Of a stretch of 64,000 nt of DNA, positions 1 to 7,842 are shown one piece after another. Both the position numbers and the translations under genes were made by a program. The notes beneath the pieces are model-generated. The model did not search any database and was not told the DNA's origin. It was given only the letters and a program-made list of their open reading frames with translations. The DNA comes from Oscillospiraceae bacterium Zagget12 (GTDB lineage: Bacteria > Bacillota > Clostridia > UBA1381): contig MSHM01000032.1 in NCBI GenBank assembly GCA_001941225.1, forward strand, positions 1 to 64,000, written 5' to 3'. Numbering within the stretch: position 1 is the first letter of the stretch; each line of letters begins with the position of its first letter.

Positions 1-230
1 TTCTTTCCAAAATCCGTGTAAAACGGCGGGAACAGCCGAAAGGAATCGTCTATGGCCCGCCCGGTCAGGCGGCTCATGATTTCCCGAATCTCCTCCGGCG
101 TATGGTACTGGGTATTCAATTCCATACCGATGCGGATCGCCTCCTGGTAGAGCACGTTGGCGCTGGCCAGACACTCGGCGCTCTCATCCGTCTCGTCCCG
201 ATACGCCGCGATGATATCCTCAACGGTCAC
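1..230 (-). CDS. Sugar O-acetyltransferase (maltose/galactoside type), partial
   Basis: Only the N-terminal about 76 residues are in the window; the gene runs off the left edge. The minus-strand reading gives MTVEDIIAAYRDETDE, then a segment ending SRLTGRAIDDSFRLFPPFYT followed by DFGK. That is the start of the left-handed beta-helix O-acetyltransferases (Maa/LacA/NodL), which acetylate a sugar hydroxyl using acetyl-CoA. The GTG start overlaps the TGA of the upstream 80-residue gene by four bases (GTGA), so the two are translationally coupled. This ORF is absent from the supplied track because it has no stop in the window. Composition is GC-rich like its neighbours. Confidence 0.75.
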   Translation of the reverse strand, partial: MTVEDIIAAYRDETDESAECLASANVLYQEAIRIGMELNTQYHTPEEIREIMSRLTGRAIDDSFRLFPPFYTDFGK

Positions 231-469
231 GGTCCCTTTCCCCCTTTCTGATTCAGCCGATTTAACAAATAGTCCAGGCAGTCCAGCCGCTTCTGGTCCC
301 CGTGGATGCGGGTCAGCAGGTCCCGGCGGCTGTTTTGCAGCAGGAGCAGCAGCTCCCGGTTGCGGCCCTCCTTCTTCAGCAGAACGCAGCGGGAGACCGT
401 CTCCGCCTCCAGTCCGATGTCGACCAGGTTTTCATAAAAGCACTGGGCTTCGTTACCCGCCTCCGGCAT
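227..469 (-). CDS. Small helical conserved protein of unknown function
   Basis: An 80-residue protein, predicted almost entirely alpha-helical and rich in Leu, Arg and Glu (for example NRELLLLLQNSRRDLLTRIH and KRLDCLDYLLNRL). I do not recognise a named family, although small proteins of this look occur next to regulators and acetyltransferases in Clostridia. It is divergent from the LysR gene and overlaps the acetyltransferase start by four bases, so it is probably the first gene of a LysR-controlled operon. The opposite-strand 114-residue ORF (157-501) is a shadow: it is Pro/Ser/Gly-rich and low complexity. Confidence 0.6.
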   Translation of the reverse strand: MPEAGNEAQCFYENLVDIGLEAETVSRCVLLKKEGRNRELLLLLQNSRRDLLTRIHGDQKRLDCLDYLLNRLNQKGGKGP

Positions 470-550
470 CGCTGACCACCTCCCTGTTGCCTATATTTTA
501 GAGGGAGTCAGAGAGGATTGCAAATACTTTGTTTCTATTTCTAATTATTC

Positions 551-579
551 TTGAAATGAATATCTATTTGCGCTATAAT
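551..579 (+). promoter_or_regulatory. Sigma-A promoter of the LysR gene
   Basis: TTGAAA, a 17-base spacer, then TATAAT, about 37 bases upstream of the LysR start at 616. It lies in the divergent LysR/80-residue-protein intergenic region, the usual place for LysR autoregulation. Confidence 0.6.
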
Positions 580-615
580 AAGGAGGGAAATGACAATGGA
601 AGGGAAGGTTGTTTT

Positions 616-1536
616 ATGGAGCTGCGTGTGCTGCGGTATTTTATCGAAGTGGCCAGGGAGGGCAGCATCACGGGCGCGGCCAGAACGCTGCACATCTCTC
701 AGCCCACCTTGTCCAAGCAGCTCAAGGGGCTGGAGGCCGAGCTGGGGTGCAAGCTGTTTGTCCGGGGCAACTACAATGTGCACTTGACCGAGGAGGGAAT
801 TCTGCTGCGCAAGCGGGCGGAGGACATTCTGGACATGGCGGACAAGACCATCGGGGAATTTCAGTCTCTGAATGACCTGACAGGCGGGGATGTGCGCATC
901 GGCTGTGCCGAATCCTGGCTGATGCGCCACCTGGCCGGCGTCCTCAAGCAATTTCGCCTGCAATATCCGGGGCTGCGGTTTCACATCACCAGCGGCGACA
1001 CCCGCGTGGTGGTCAACGACCTGGAGCAGGGACTGTCGGATTTTGCGGTCATTGTGGAGCCGCCCGACCTGTCCAGGTACAATTATCTCTCTCTGCCGGG
1101 AGGCGACACCTGGGGCCTCTTGATGCGGGCAGACAATCCGTTGGCACAGAAGCCGTCGATTCGCCCGGAGGATCTGCAGGGAGTCCCTCTGATCACCTCC
1201 CCCCAGTCCATCCACGCGGATCTTCCGAGGTGGTGCGGCGAGACCGTCGATCAGCTGGACATCATCGGAACCATCAATCTATTCTATAACGGCTCCGTGT
1301 TCGTCCGGGAGGGCCTGGGCTGCCTGCTGGTCTTTGACCGGCTGGCCGACGTCAGCCGGTCGAGCGGCCTGTGCTTCCGGCCCCTCTCTCCCCGGTTGGA
1401 GACAAAAATGTATATCATCTGGAAAAAATATCAGATTTTCACGCCCATCGCGGAACGGCTGATCGATCTGCTGAAGCAGCATTTTTCCGAAAACCGGAAA
1501 ACGCACGAAGGCGGGGCGAACGACTCAGGCTCTTGA
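616..1536 (+). CDS. LysR-family transcriptional regulator
   Basis: A 306-residue protein starting MELRVLRYFIEVAREGSITG. The N-terminal winged helix-turn-helix (residues about 1-60, with AARTLHISQPTLSKQLKGLE) is canonical LysR. It is followed by a linker helix and a periplasmic-binding-like effector domain (about 90-295). I chose ATG 616 over the longer ORF start at 529 because LysR proteins begin at this point and GGGAAGG precedes it; a second AGGAGGG/ATG at 590 is out of frame. It is divergent from the small-protein/acetyltransferase operon, its likely target. Codons are GC-rich, unlike genes to the right of 3 kb. Confidence 0.92.
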   Translation: MELRVLRYFIEVAREGSITGAARTLHISQPTLSKQLKGLEAELGCKLFVRGNYNVHLTEEGILLRKRAEDILDMADKTIGEFQSLNDLTGGDVRIGCAESWLMRHLAGVLKQFRLQYPGLRFHITSGDTRVVVNDLEQGLSDFAVIVEPPDLSRYNYLSLPGGDTWGLLMRADNPLAQKPSIRPEDLQGVPLITSPQSIHADLPRWCGETVDQLDIIGTINLFYNGSVFVREGLGCLLVFDRLADVSRSSGLCFRPLSPRLETKMYIIWKKYQIFTPIAERLIDLLKQHFSENRKTHEGGANDSGS

Positions 1537-1795
1537 CCCGTCATCAAACCGACGCAGCATCTCGCCCGTTGCAGCCTTGCGCCTATATCCAGGTGAATAT
1601 GTCGATCCGATCTAAGGCGGCCGCACTTCCGGCGGATGTTTTGCTGCATGGGTAGAAAAGTTTATCAAGGTGTGGTATGATATTTTAAGAAAATAGTTGC
1701 TTTTTCGAATGATTCAGGCGGGTATATGATGTTTGCACTGGAGACAAACCGCGCAAATTGCCGGGGCTGAAACGATATTGGGAGGACAACTTGTG

Positions 1796-2071
1796 ATGTC
1801 GAGCAGACCGAAAATCAGAATTACGTTAATTGACCGAAAAGGGCCGATGGGATGCCACAGGGGGCACAAAATCGGCGACTCGTTTGACTTTGATACAGAG
1901 CGCGGAAGAATGTGCCCTATGGTCATGCACGTAGCGTTTCCGTATATAGACATATTGCGGTATGGCGGAGAAATACCGGGACAGCCTGAGGGAACCGCTG
2001 TGTTTTGCTGCCCGGATGTTGATACCATAAATGTGTTCAAAATCGAACGAGTGGAAAGCGAGGAGAAATAG
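1796..2071 (+). CDS. TIGR04076 family protein
   Basis: A 91-residue protein with the family landmarks CHRGHKIGDSF, GRMCPMVMHVAFPYI, LRYGGEIPG and FCCPD. Function is unknown; the conserved Cys and His residues suggest metal or cofactor binding, which is inference. ATG 1796 is preferred over the ORF start at 1733 because GGAGG lies ten bases upstream and family members start just before the KIRITLIDRKG strand. The downstream HD gene begins five bases after the stop, so the two are probably cotranscribed. Confidence 0.8.
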   Translation: MSSRPKIRITLIDRKGPMGCHRGHKIGDSFDFDTERGRMCPMVMHVAFPYIDILRYGGEIPGQPEGTAVFCCPDVDTINVFKIERVESEEK

Positions 2072-2075
2072 AGGT

Positions 2076-2558
2076 ATGATTGCAAAGGCGATTGAAAAGA
2101 TGATTGTCTTTTACGAGGGAAACATCCACGACATTGAGCATTTTTTGAAGGTCTGGGGTTACGCAAAGACGATCGGGGAACTGGAAAAACTGGAGCAAAA
2201 AACACAGCAGACTCTTGAGCTGGCTGCAATCGTACATGATATTGCCTGTCCTCTATGCCGCAAAAAATATGGGAGCACGGCGGGACCTTATCAGGAAAAG
2301 GAAGGAATTCCGCTGACAGCGGAATTCTACAAAGACTTTAACCTCCCATCCGCACAATTAGAGCGAATTTGCTATCTGGTGGGACACCATCATACCTTCA
2401 AGGATATCGCGGGCCTGGATTATCAAATCCTTGTGGAAGCGGATTTTCTCGTCAATGCATCTGAGAGCCACATGAGCCGGAACGCAATTTCTAATTTTAG
2501 AGAAACGGTATTTCAAACAAAAGCAGGGACAAGACTGCTTGATGAGATATATGGTTAA
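2076..2558 (+). CDS. HD-domain metal-dependent phosphohydrolase
   Basis: A 160-residue protein starting MIAKAIEKMIVFYEGNIHDI. HD-superfamily metal ligands are visible: an early His (NIHDIEHFLKVWGYA), the HD pair in AAIVHDIACP, the GHHHTF segment, and a late Asp in LVEADFLVN. HD proteins hydrolyse phosphomonoesters or nucleotides; the substrate here cannot be told. The ORF start at 2031 lies inside the previous gene; ATG 2076 follows a GAGGAG-rich site. It is the last gene of the compositionally distinct left flank. Confidence 0.8.
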   Translation: MIAKAIEKMIVFYEGNIHDIEHFLKVWGYAKTIGELEKLEQKTQQTLELAAIVHDIACPLCRKKYGSTAGPYQEKEGIPLTAEFYKDFNLPSAQLERICYLVGHHHTFKDIAGLDYQILVEADFLVNASESHMSRNAISNFRETVFQTKAGTRLLDEIYG

Positions 2559-2580
2559 AAGGCTGAGACGCAGTGAGCAG

Positions 2581-2607
2581 GCGAGCGCAGCAGGAGTATG
2601 CGCTCGC
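2581..2607 (+). other. GC-rich 9-bp hairpin in intergenic DNA
   Basis: GCGAGCGCA and TGCGCTCGC flank a nine-base loop just after the HD gene. No T-run follows, so it is not by itself a terminator. The 73-residue ORF read across this DNA (2539-2760) has no convincing coding character. Confidence 0.4.
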
Positions 2608-2658
2608 GTCAATTTGCAACCACGCAGCGGCAGCTTTGAACACCGATACGTCAATTCA

Positions 2659-2704
2659 GAGTGTGTTCCACCCCGATTTTCCGGGATGGGTACACGCTCT
2701 TTTT
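2659..2704 (+). terminator. Terminator after the HD gene
   Basis: The imperfect inverted repeat GAGTGTGTTCCACCCC / GGGATGGGTACACGCTC closes a short loop and is followed by TTTTT. Confidence 0.6.
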
Positions 2705-2730
2705 GTATCACAACACAGGCGGAAATAAAA

Positions 2731-2765
2731 AGGAACCGTATCAAAACAAATTCGTTTTGATACGG
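2731..2765 (-). terminator. Terminator of the tRNA pair
   Basis: A perfect 12-bp stem (CCGTATCAAAAC / GTTTTGATACGG) with a six-base loop. On the minus strand it is followed by TTCCTTTTTATTT, placing it just downstream of tRNA-fMet. Confidence 0.75.
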
Positions 2766-2773
2766 ACCATTTT

Positions 2774-2849
2774 TGGTTGCGGGGACAGGACTCGAACCTG
2801 CAGCCTCCGGGTTATGAGCCCGACGAGCTACCAATTGCTCTACCCCGCG
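2774..2849 (-). tRNA. Initiator tRNA-fMet (CAT)
   Basis: A 76-nt cloverleaf including an encoded CCA. The anticodon loop is CTCATAA. Two initiator hallmarks are present: the unpaired C1/A72 at the acceptor end (CGCGGGG against CCCCGCA) and three consecutive G-C pairs in the anticodon stem (CGGGCTCATAACCCG). D-loop and TTCGAGT T-loop are intact. It lies 12 bases downstream of tRNA-Leu, so the two probably share a transcript. Confidence 0.95.
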
Positions 2850-2861
2850 ATATAAATATTG

Positions 2862-2949
2862 TGGTGCCGGAGACCGGGATCGAACCGGCACGAGAGAAAC
2901 TCTCACGGGATTTTAAGTCCCGGGCGTCTGCCAGTTCCGCCACATCGGC
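2862..2949 (-). tRNA. tRNA-Leu (TAA) with two acceptor-stem mismatches
   Basis: An 88-nt class II tRNA with encoded CCA, anticodon loop CTTAAAA (anticodon TAA), a long variable arm (GAGAG TTT CTCTC) and T-loop TTCGATC. The acceptor stem is odd: 5' GCCGATG faces 3' CTCCGGC, giving A5xC68 and U6xU67. Either half would pair well with a different partner. This may be a chimeric junction, a recombined tRNA, or true divergence. Confidence 0.88.
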
Positions 2950-2971
2950 AAATCATACCAACAACATATTT

Positions 2972-3000
2972 ATTATATCATATAATACGCCTAAAGTCAA
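2972..3000 (-). promoter_or_regulatory. Promoter of the tRNA-Leu/fMet operon
   Basis: On the minus strand TTGACT, 17 bases, then TATAAT, ending about 22 bases upstream of the tRNA-Leu 5' end. Confidence 0.7.
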
Positions 3001-3043
3001 GATTTATTTAAGACAATTTACGCGTTGCTTATATATGCCATAA

Positions 3044-3077
3044 AAAATACACCACCGCGTTTGCGGTGATGTATTTT
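3044..3077 (-). terminator. Terminator of secDF
   Basis: The stem AAAATACACCACCGC / GCGGTGATGTATTTT with a short loop and one G-U pair lies just past the secF stop. Its A/T-rich base gives the U-tract on the minus strand. Confidence 0.7.
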
Positions 3078-3091
3078 GAAAAATTACTTAT

Positions 3092-4009
3092 TTATCTTTT
3101 CTTGTTGCTTTTTCTTTCCTGAGCGGCAGCGGCTTTAGCCTGCATATTGGATTCCTTCCAAGCAGCCCAGAATGTGCTTGCGATAAAGATTGAAGTATAA
3201 GCACCGGAGATGATACCTACAATAAGAGGAAGAGCAAAATCCTTTATTGTGGAAACACCGAGAATGTATATAAGAACGATAGTGATAAGCGTTGTAATCG
3301 TTGAATTGATTGTACGTCCCATCGTTTCAAAGATACTTCTGTCGGTCATTGCGGCAACGGTTTCATTCTTTTTGCGAGCCTTTTGATTTTCGCGTATTCT
3401 GTCAAAAATAACGATTGTATTATTGATAGAATAACCGACCACCGTAAGCATTCCGGCGATAAAAGTCGTATTCAAAGGTATATTTGTGATTGAATATACC
3501 GACGCCATAACCAAGACGTTTATAGCCAAAGCGACAACCGCCATAACGGCGCTGCGCCATTCAAAGCGTATTGCTATATAAATAAGAATACACAGTATAG
3601 CAATCAAAGTATACAGCAACGCTTTTCTCTGAACCTCTTGACCAAAGCTTGCCGATGCCGAAGAAACAGAAATCAAATCTTCGTCAGCGAGGCTGTATTT
3701 ATCCTTTATCGCGTTGAATATTTCTGTTTTTACCGACTCGTCAACAGGAGGAGTCTTAATAACGGCAATCTCATTGGTTGTGCCTTTCTGCACGGTTGCC
3801 GAAACAGTATCTGTTGTGTTTTCCTGTATCAGCTGAACAATTTCTTCGTTGTCAAATTCGGTGTGCATATCAATCTGCATTCTGATACCGCCCATAAATT
3901 CAACGTCAAAGTTAAATCCGCCGTGAACAATATACATTACTATTCCGATTAGAACAATCAGTGCGGGGATAATCATAAATTTCCATCTGTTTTTAGTCAA
4001 CTCTTTCAT
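3092..4009 (-). CDS. secF: Protein translocase subunit SecF
   Basis: A 305-residue membrane protein that works with SecD and YajC to use the proton motive force in late steps of Sec export. It starts MKELTKNRWKFMIIPALIVL, has the large extracytoplasmic loop after TM1 with FDVEFMGGIRMQI (the SecD/F FxGG signature), then five more TM segments including VVGYSINNTIVIFDRIREN. The C-terminus is basic (AAAQERKSNKKR). Its ATG overlaps the secD stop by one base (TAATG). Length is typical for the family. Confidence 0.97.
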   Translation of the reverse strand: MKELTKNRWKFMIIPALIVLIGIVMYIVHGGFNFDVEFMGGIRMQIDMHTEFDNEEIVQLIQENTTDTVSATVQKGTTNEIAVIKTPPVDESVKTEIFNAIKDKYSLADEDLISVSSASASFGQEVQRKALLYTLIAILCILIYIAIRFEWRSAVMAVVALAINVLVMASVYSITNIPLNTTFIAGMLTVVGYSINNTIVIFDRIRENQKARKKNETVAAMTDRSIFETMGRTINSTITTLITIVLIYILGVSTIKDFALPLIVGIISGAYTSIFIASTFWAAWKESNMQAKAAAAQERKSNKKR

Positions 4010-5304
4010 TATTCTTCCGCACCTCCTTTTTTAGCTTTTGCATTATAGAATAAGTTTCTGTTTTCTATACCGATACCTACAAGCTGTTTCAAAAGGAACT
4101 TTGTAATAACAATAGCGGTAAACATACTAAGTATTACGCCTATGCCAAGAGTTGTTGCAAAGCCTGTTACGGTACCGATTCCCGAAAGATAAAGAACCAC
4201 ACAAGAAATGATGGTTGTTATATTCGAGTCAAGAATTGCCGAAAATGCCTTGTCAAAACCGGACGAAACAGAGGCCTTGATTGTCTTGCCCAATTTCAGC
4301 TCTTCCTTCATTCTTTCAAATATAATACAGTCCGCGTCAACAGCCATACCTATTGACAATACGATACCCGCGATACCCGGGAGGCTTAGGTTCACATGGA
4401 ACACGCCCAAAGCAAGTCCGATAAGACCTACATATATAAGCAGTGAAATATCCGCTATAAGACCGGGGATTCTGTACATTATAACCATAAATATCATTAT
4501 AAGAATAATACCGATTGCCGCCGCAAGAAGGCTTGTGTACAAAGCGTTCGGACCAAGCTCCGCTCCGACTGTTTCCTGAGATATAACAGTCAAATCAAAC
4601 GGAAGTTGACCGGATTTGATTTGGTTGGCAAGTGTTTCGGCGGTTTCGGGAGTAAAGCTGCCCGAAATTATACAAGAATCACTGTCGATTTCCTCGCTGA
4701 CAGTCGGGCTTGAAATTATTTCGTCGTCCATCTGAATTGTTATATAATTCTTGTTCTCGCTTGCAGCCGCCGCAGCCGTTGCTGTAGCCTCGACAAACTT
4801 TTCTTTTCCCTCGGCTGTGAATTCAACCTTTACATACGGTATCGAGGAGCCGTTCTGCTCAACCTGACCGTACTGGTAAGACGCGTCCTTGATGTCGGTA
4901 GCGCCGTCAAGAACCACATTTCCGTCAGCATCGTTGAAAGTCAGCTTTGCCGTGTTGCCGAGAAGTTCGGCAGCCTCGTCGGTATCGGTAACCGACGGAA
5001 TTTCAACCGTAATTTTTCCTGCCTCGCCGATTGATATACGAGCCTCGGTATATCCGGCATTTGTCATACGAGTCTGAAAAATCGACTCAACGACCTTCAT
5101 TTGGTCGTCCGTTGGGGAATCCGTGTTGGCTTGGAAAGTAATAACCGAACCTCCCGCCAAATCGATGCCCTTTTTGATACCCTTTTCGCCGAATGCACCG
5201 TCATATGAATAACCCGCTATGTTGAAACCGATAAAGGCAACATAGTTAAGTATGATGGCAAGTGCAATGACGAAACAAAGAGTGATTATGCTCTTTTTTC
5301 TCAT
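4009..5304 (-). CDS. secD: Protein translocase subunit SecD
   Basis: A 431-residue SecD that pairs with SecF in the membrane. Visible parts: N-terminal TM (IITLCFVIALAIILNYVAFI), GIDLAGGSVITFQA, the P1 periplasmic domain, and a C-terminal five-TM block with SIGMAVDADCIIFERMKEEL. The track starts at 5316, but GAAAGGA directly abuts that ATG; the next in-frame ATG (MRKKSIITL) at 5304 has workable spacing, so I prefer it. secD is first in a two-gene operon. The P1 region is shorter than in proteobacteria, as is usual in Firmicutes. Confidence 0.95.
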   Translation of the reverse strand: MRKKSIITLCFVIALAIILNYVAFIGFNIAGYSYDGAFGEKGIKKGIDLAGGSVITFQANTDSPTDDQMKVVESIFQTRMTNAGYTEARISIGEAGKITVEIPSVTDTDEAAELLGNTAKLTFNDADGNVVLDGATDIKDASYQYGQVEQNGSSIPYVKVEFTAEGKEKFVEATATAAAAASENKNYITIQMDDEIISSPTVSEEIDSDSCIISGSFTPETAETLANQIKSGQLPFDLTVISQETVGAELGPNALYTSLLAAAIGIILIMIFMVIMYRIPGLIADISLLIYVGLIGLALGVFHVNLSLPGIAGIVLSIGMAVDADCIIFERMKEELKLGKTIKASVSSGFDKAFSAILDSNITTIISCVVLYLSGIGTVTGFATTLGIGVILSMFTAIVITKFLLKQLVGIGIENRNLFYNAKAKKGGAEE

Positions 5305-5378
5305 TTGCGTATCCATTCCTTTCTTTGGTTTGAGTCTTATTTGCTCACTAAGACCCAGTTTAAAAATAGCATAAAGTT

Positions 5379-5407
5379 ATTATACATCTATATTCAGAGT
5401 TCGTCAA
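5379..5407 (-). promoter_or_regulatory. Sigma-A promoter of secDF
   Basis: On the minus strand TTGACG, 17 bases, TATAAT, upstream of secD. Confidence 0.7.
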
Positions 5408-5537
5408 CATTTTTTTGTTACTATAATATGACAAAAGGGTTACACAAAGATTAATTCGACGGCGTATTTCGCATATAAAGATATATATCAAACAGAAAAA
5501 TCGTCAATAATAAGGGCGTAAGGAGTAAAATTTACTC

Positions 5538-5565
5538 TTGACATATCACGTATTTGTTATAAAAT
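5538..5565 (+). promoter_or_regulatory. Sigma-A promoter of rnr
   Basis: TTGACA, 16 bases, TAAAAT, about 30 bases before the rnr start. Confidence 0.65.
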
Positions 5566-5595
5566 AATCAGTAGAAATAAAAATAGGAGAAAAAT

Positions 5596-7842
5596 ATGGA
5601 CAGAAAAGAAAAAATATTTGCATATATAAACTCAAAGGAGTATATACCGCTAAAATTCAATGAGCTTGCAACAGTTTTGGACGTGCCGAAGGAGGACGAA
5701 ACGCAGCTTACGGAGATACTTAACGAGCTTTGCGTTGAGGGAAAAATTTATATAACCAAAAAGGGAAGACATGTTTCACTCGGCAATGAAACAATGACTG
5801 CCGCGGGACGGCTCAGCTGTAACGCAAAAGGATATTTCGGCTTTGTTATTTGCGGTGAGGGCGAAGAGGATATTTTTGTCGCGGGCGATGATATGATGAA
5901 CGCCTTAAACGGCGATAAGGTTTTGGTTCGTATCGATAAAAACAATAAAACCGACAAAAAACAAAATCACCGTCAGGGACATATAATAAAGGTGCTGGAG
6001 CGTCACAACAAAATTATTGTGGGAATTATATATAAGGAAAAGGACGGATATTATTATCTGCGTCCCGACAACAGACAGATATACACCAAAATCAGCATAG
6101 CTCCGGACAAAATTATGACGGCGCAGATAGGCGACAGAGTAGCGGCGCTCATCACCCGATATACCGAAAACAACAAGGTTTTCGGCGAGGTTGTAAGTGT
6201 TCTCGGCAGTGAGGAGAATCTCAAAAGCTGCGTTGAGGGAATTATTATAGAAAACGGAATAAAACAGGAATTTGACAAGGAAACCGTTGCCGAATCGAAA
6301 AAAATTCCGCGCGAAATAAGCGAGGAACAGACGCAAGGCAGAGAAGACCTCCGCGATATGCTTATTTTCACGATAGACGGCGACGACGCACGCGATTTTG
6401 ACGACGCGGTATCTCTCACGCTTACCGAAAACGGAAATTATTATCTCGGCGTTCATATCGCGGACGTGTCCGAATATGTGACGGACGGCTCGGCGCTTGA
6501 AAACGAGGCGTATGAAAGAGGCACAAGCGTATATCTTGCCGACAGAGTGATACCTATGCTGCCGGAAAGGCTGTCCAACGGAATATGCAGCCTAAATCCG
6601 AAAGAGGACAGATTAACGCTGTCGGTGTTTATGGAAATAACCGGCGACGGCAATGTGGTAAATCACCGACTTTGCAAATCCGTTATTTGCTCAAAGGAGC
6701 GAATGACATATAATAACGTAAACTCAATACTTGAGGAAAACGACGCTAAGCTGAGCGAAAAATATAACTATATGCTGCCTACGCTTAAGCTTATGGAGGG
6801 CTTGGCTCAAATCCTAAGTAATAAGCGCGCGAAAAGAGGCGCTATACGCTTTGATTTTCCGGAGAGCAAAATAACGGTTGACGAAAACGGCGAGCCGATT
6901 GAAATATCGCGCGAGGTGCGCGGCGTTTCCAATAAGATGATAGAGGAATTTATGATTGCCGCAAATGAAACCGTGGCGGAATATGCCTTTTGGTCGGAAA
7001 TACCGTTTATTTACCGCAATCACGAGGCGCCGTCGCTTGAAAAAATAATCGCGTTTAACGAGTTTATTATGTCTTTCGGGTTGTCGTTAAAGGGAAAAAT
7101 AGACAGAGATAACCCGATTCACCCGAAAACTCTACAGGGAATACTTGACACCGTTAAGGATACGCCGGAGGAGAGAATTATATCCTCCGCAATGCTGCAA
7201 TCTCTTATGAAAGCGAAATACAGCGAGGAAAGCTTGGGACATTTCGGACTTGCCGCCAAATATTACTGCCATTTCACATCGCCGATAAGGCGTTATCCGG
7301 ATTTGGCGGTACACCGCCTGTTAAAGGATTTTATTGACGGACAGCTTACGGAAAACAAAATACCTTATCTTAAGGATTATGTCGCCGCGGCGGGCAGACG
7401 GTCGAGCGAATGTGAGGTCAACGCGGAGCATACCGAACGAGAGGTTGACGATTTGATGAAAACGGCATATATGAGCGGATTTGTCGGACAGGCGTTCGAG
7501 GGCATTGTGGCGAATGTAACCAATTTCGGAATGTTTGTGGAGCTGGAAAATTCGGTAGAGGGTCTTGTCAGAGTGGAGAATATGACCGACGATTACTATG
7601 AATATGTCGAAAGCGGAAATATCCTTATCGGAAGAAGAAAAAAGAAAACATACACAACGGGAGATGCCGTAAAGGTAATAATTGCCCGCGCGGATATAGC
7701 GTTAAGGCAAATTGATTTTGTGCTTGAAAAAGACGCGAGCAAAAAGCTCTTAAAGACCTTTGAAGAACGGTCAACAGAGCAAAAGCGTGAAAAAAATAAG
7801 AAAAAACCGAAGAAAAAATATAAAGGAAAGAAAAAGAGTTAA
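5596..7842 (+). CDS. rnr: Ribonuclease R
   Basis: A 748-residue 3'-5' processive exoribonuclease that degrades structured RNA. Domains in order: N-terminal winged helix (about 1-65), cold-shock OB folds (about 70-220), RNB catalytic domain with GDDARDFDDAVSL (metal-binding aspartates) at about 258-270 and FTSPIRRYPDLAVHR near 565, S1 domain (about 630-710, GIVANVTNFGMFVELENS), and a Lys-rich tail (KREKNKKKPKKKYKGKKKS). The next gene starts immediately after its stop. In many Firmicutes rnr sits near smpB-ssrA; neither is visible here. Confidence 0.97.
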   Translation: MDRKEKIFAYINSKEYIPLKFNELATVLDVPKEDETQLTEILNELCVEGKIYITKKGRHVSLGNETMTAAGRLSCNAKGYFGFVICGEGEEDIFVAGDDMMNALNGDKVLVRIDKNNKTDKKQNHRQGHIIKVLERHNKIIVGIIYKEKDGYYYLRPDNRQIYTKISIAPDKIMTAQIGDRVAALITRYTENNKVFGEVVSVLGSEENLKSCVEGIIIENGIKQEFDKETVAESKKIPREISEEQTQGREDLRDMLIFTIDGDDARDFDDAVSLTLTENGNYYLGVHIADVSEYVTDGSALENEAYERGTSVYLADRVIPMLPERLSNGICSLNPKEDRLTLSVFMEITGDGNVVNHRLCKSVICSKERMTYNNVNSILEENDAKLSEKYNYMLPTLKLMEGLAQILSNKRAKRGAIRFDFPESKITVDENGEPIEISREVRGVSNKMIEEFMIAANETVAEYAFWSEIPFIYRNHEAPSLEKIIAFNEFIMSFGLSLKGKIDRDNPIHPKTLQGILDTVKDTPEERIISSAMLQSLMKAKYSEESLGHFGLAAKYYCHFTSPIRRYPDLAVHRLLKDFIDGQLTENKIPYLKDYVAAAGRRSSECEVNAEHTEREVDDLMKTAYMSGFVGQAFEGIVANVTNFGMFVELENSVEGLVRVENMTDDYYEYVESGNILIGRRKKKTYTTGDAVKVIIARADIALRQIDFVLEKDASKKLLKTFEERSTEQKREKNKKKPKKKYKGKKKS

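Noticed and set aside
157-501. 114-residue plus-strand ORF at the left edge
   Set aside because: Low-complexity Pro/Gly/Ser translation antisense to the small helical protein and the acetyltransferase; the minus-strand reading has a four-base coupled overlap and recognisable family sequence.
590-787. Alternative small ORF with strong AGGAGGG before the LysR start
   Set aside because: Out of frame with LysR and its translation resembles nothing; it may only be a leader effect on LysR translation.
541-1215. 224-residue minus-strand ORF over the LysR gene
   Set aside because: Exact shadow of a canonical LysR gene in GC-rich DNA.
2539-2760. 73-residue ORF after the HD gene
   Set aside because: Runs through a hairpin and a terminator, no ribosome site, no protein-like composition.
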